Assembly (NCBI GenBank): GCA_003157315.1
Contig: PMJE01000269.1
Location: forward strand, 1,705-8,374
From: Myxococcales bacterium
GTDB lineage: Bacteria; Myxococcota; Polyangia; Fen-1088
Direction of reading: 5' to 3'
DNA: 6,670 bases
Every line of letters starts with the position of its first letter. The stretch's first letter is position 1. The notes below the pieces were generated by a model. The model was not told the origin of the DNA. It was given only the letters and a program-made list of their open reading frames with translations, and ran no database searches. The translations under genes were made by a program, and so were the position numbers. Positions 6,477 through 6,670 of this stretch are shown in pieces.

Positions 6477-6670
6477 ATGAAGATCCGATGTGAACACTGC
6501 CAGGCCGAGTACGAGCTGGACGATAGCCAGGTGCGCGGCGGCAGCACCGATGTGCAATGTAGCGTCTGTGGACATGTTTTCGCGGTGGCGAGGCCGGGCT
6601 CGAACCAGACTGCGGATGGAGCCTCGGCCGCCAGCCGTGAGCCAGTCGCCATCGAATGGCGAATGCAGAC
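6477..6670 (+). CDS. N-terminal zinc-ribbon (MJ0042-type) protein, 3' partial
   Basis: The frame runs from ATG 6477 past the right edge, giving 64 complete codons. The start MKIRCEHCQAEYELDD and the later VQCSVCGHVFAV form a Cys4 zinc ribbon, with C5/C8 and C28/C31 separated by 19 residues. This is the MJ0042/zinc_ribbon_4-5 type that sits at the extreme N-terminus of many Myxococcota and deltaproteobacterial proteins. In those, a low-complexity linker leads to a TPR, GYF-like, TonB-like or other domain. Here the linker begins near residue 40 (PGSNQTADGASAASREP), and IEWRMQ just before the edge looks like the first strand of the next domain. GAAGG (6459-6463) lies 13 bases before the ATG, rather distant for a ribosome-binding site. 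Four intact cysteines at the canonical spots make the zinc-ribbon call good; the full protein's function is unknown. Whether it belongs to the upstream operon is unclear given the 79-base gap and hairpin. Confidence 0.85.
   Translation, partial: MKIRCEHCQAEYELDDSQVRGGSTDVQCSVCGHVFAVARPGSNQTADGASAASREPVAIEWRMQ

Overview
The window comes from a GC-rich, densely coded bacterial chromosome. Gene content points to a Gram-negative proteobacterium-like organism. The Cys4 zinc ribbon at the extreme N-terminus of the last gene, and an ABC-2 exporter followed by a TPR-like membrane protein, resemble Myxococcota and other former Deltaproteobacteria. That placement is an inference from protein style, not from a marker gene. 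I see no rRNA, tRNA, mobile element, phage gene or CRISPR array.

Layout: (1) Positions 1-828 (+) hold the C-terminal three quarters of a branched-chain-amino-acid-type (Peripla_BP_6) solute-binding protein, cut by the left edge. (2) Positions 829-1376 are a roughly 550-base spacer between convergent genes. It has no convincing gene and two GC-rich hairpins that may end transcription. (3) Positions 1377-2993 (-) encode a complete GH77 4-alpha-glucanotransferase (malQ) with all three catalytic carboxylates. (4) Positions 2994-3043 are a very short divergent promoter region. (5) Positions 3044-6397 (+) form a tight four-gene run: an extended short-chain dehydrogenase/epimerase, an ABC-2 ATPase, an ABC-2 permease, and an unrecognised three-helix membrane protein with a TPR-like stretch. 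Gaps are +2, -4 and -1 bases, so this is almost certainly one translationally coupled operon. (6) After a 79-base spacer with a perfect hairpin, a gene starting at 6477 runs off the right edge. Its first 64 residues begin with a CxxC...CxxC zinc ribbon.

How the genes may work together: the ATPase and permease should form a homodimeric-type ABC-2 export or membrane-remodelling complex, with the membrane protein as a likely accessory. The epimerase at the head of the operon suggests, without proving, a link to nucleotide-sugar or cell-surface glycan chemistry. MalQ (alpha-glucan metabolism) and the binding protein look functionally separate. Most of the window is ordinary. The best candidate for something undescribed is the epimerase-ABC-TPR membrane protein operon with the zinc-ribbon gene behind it.
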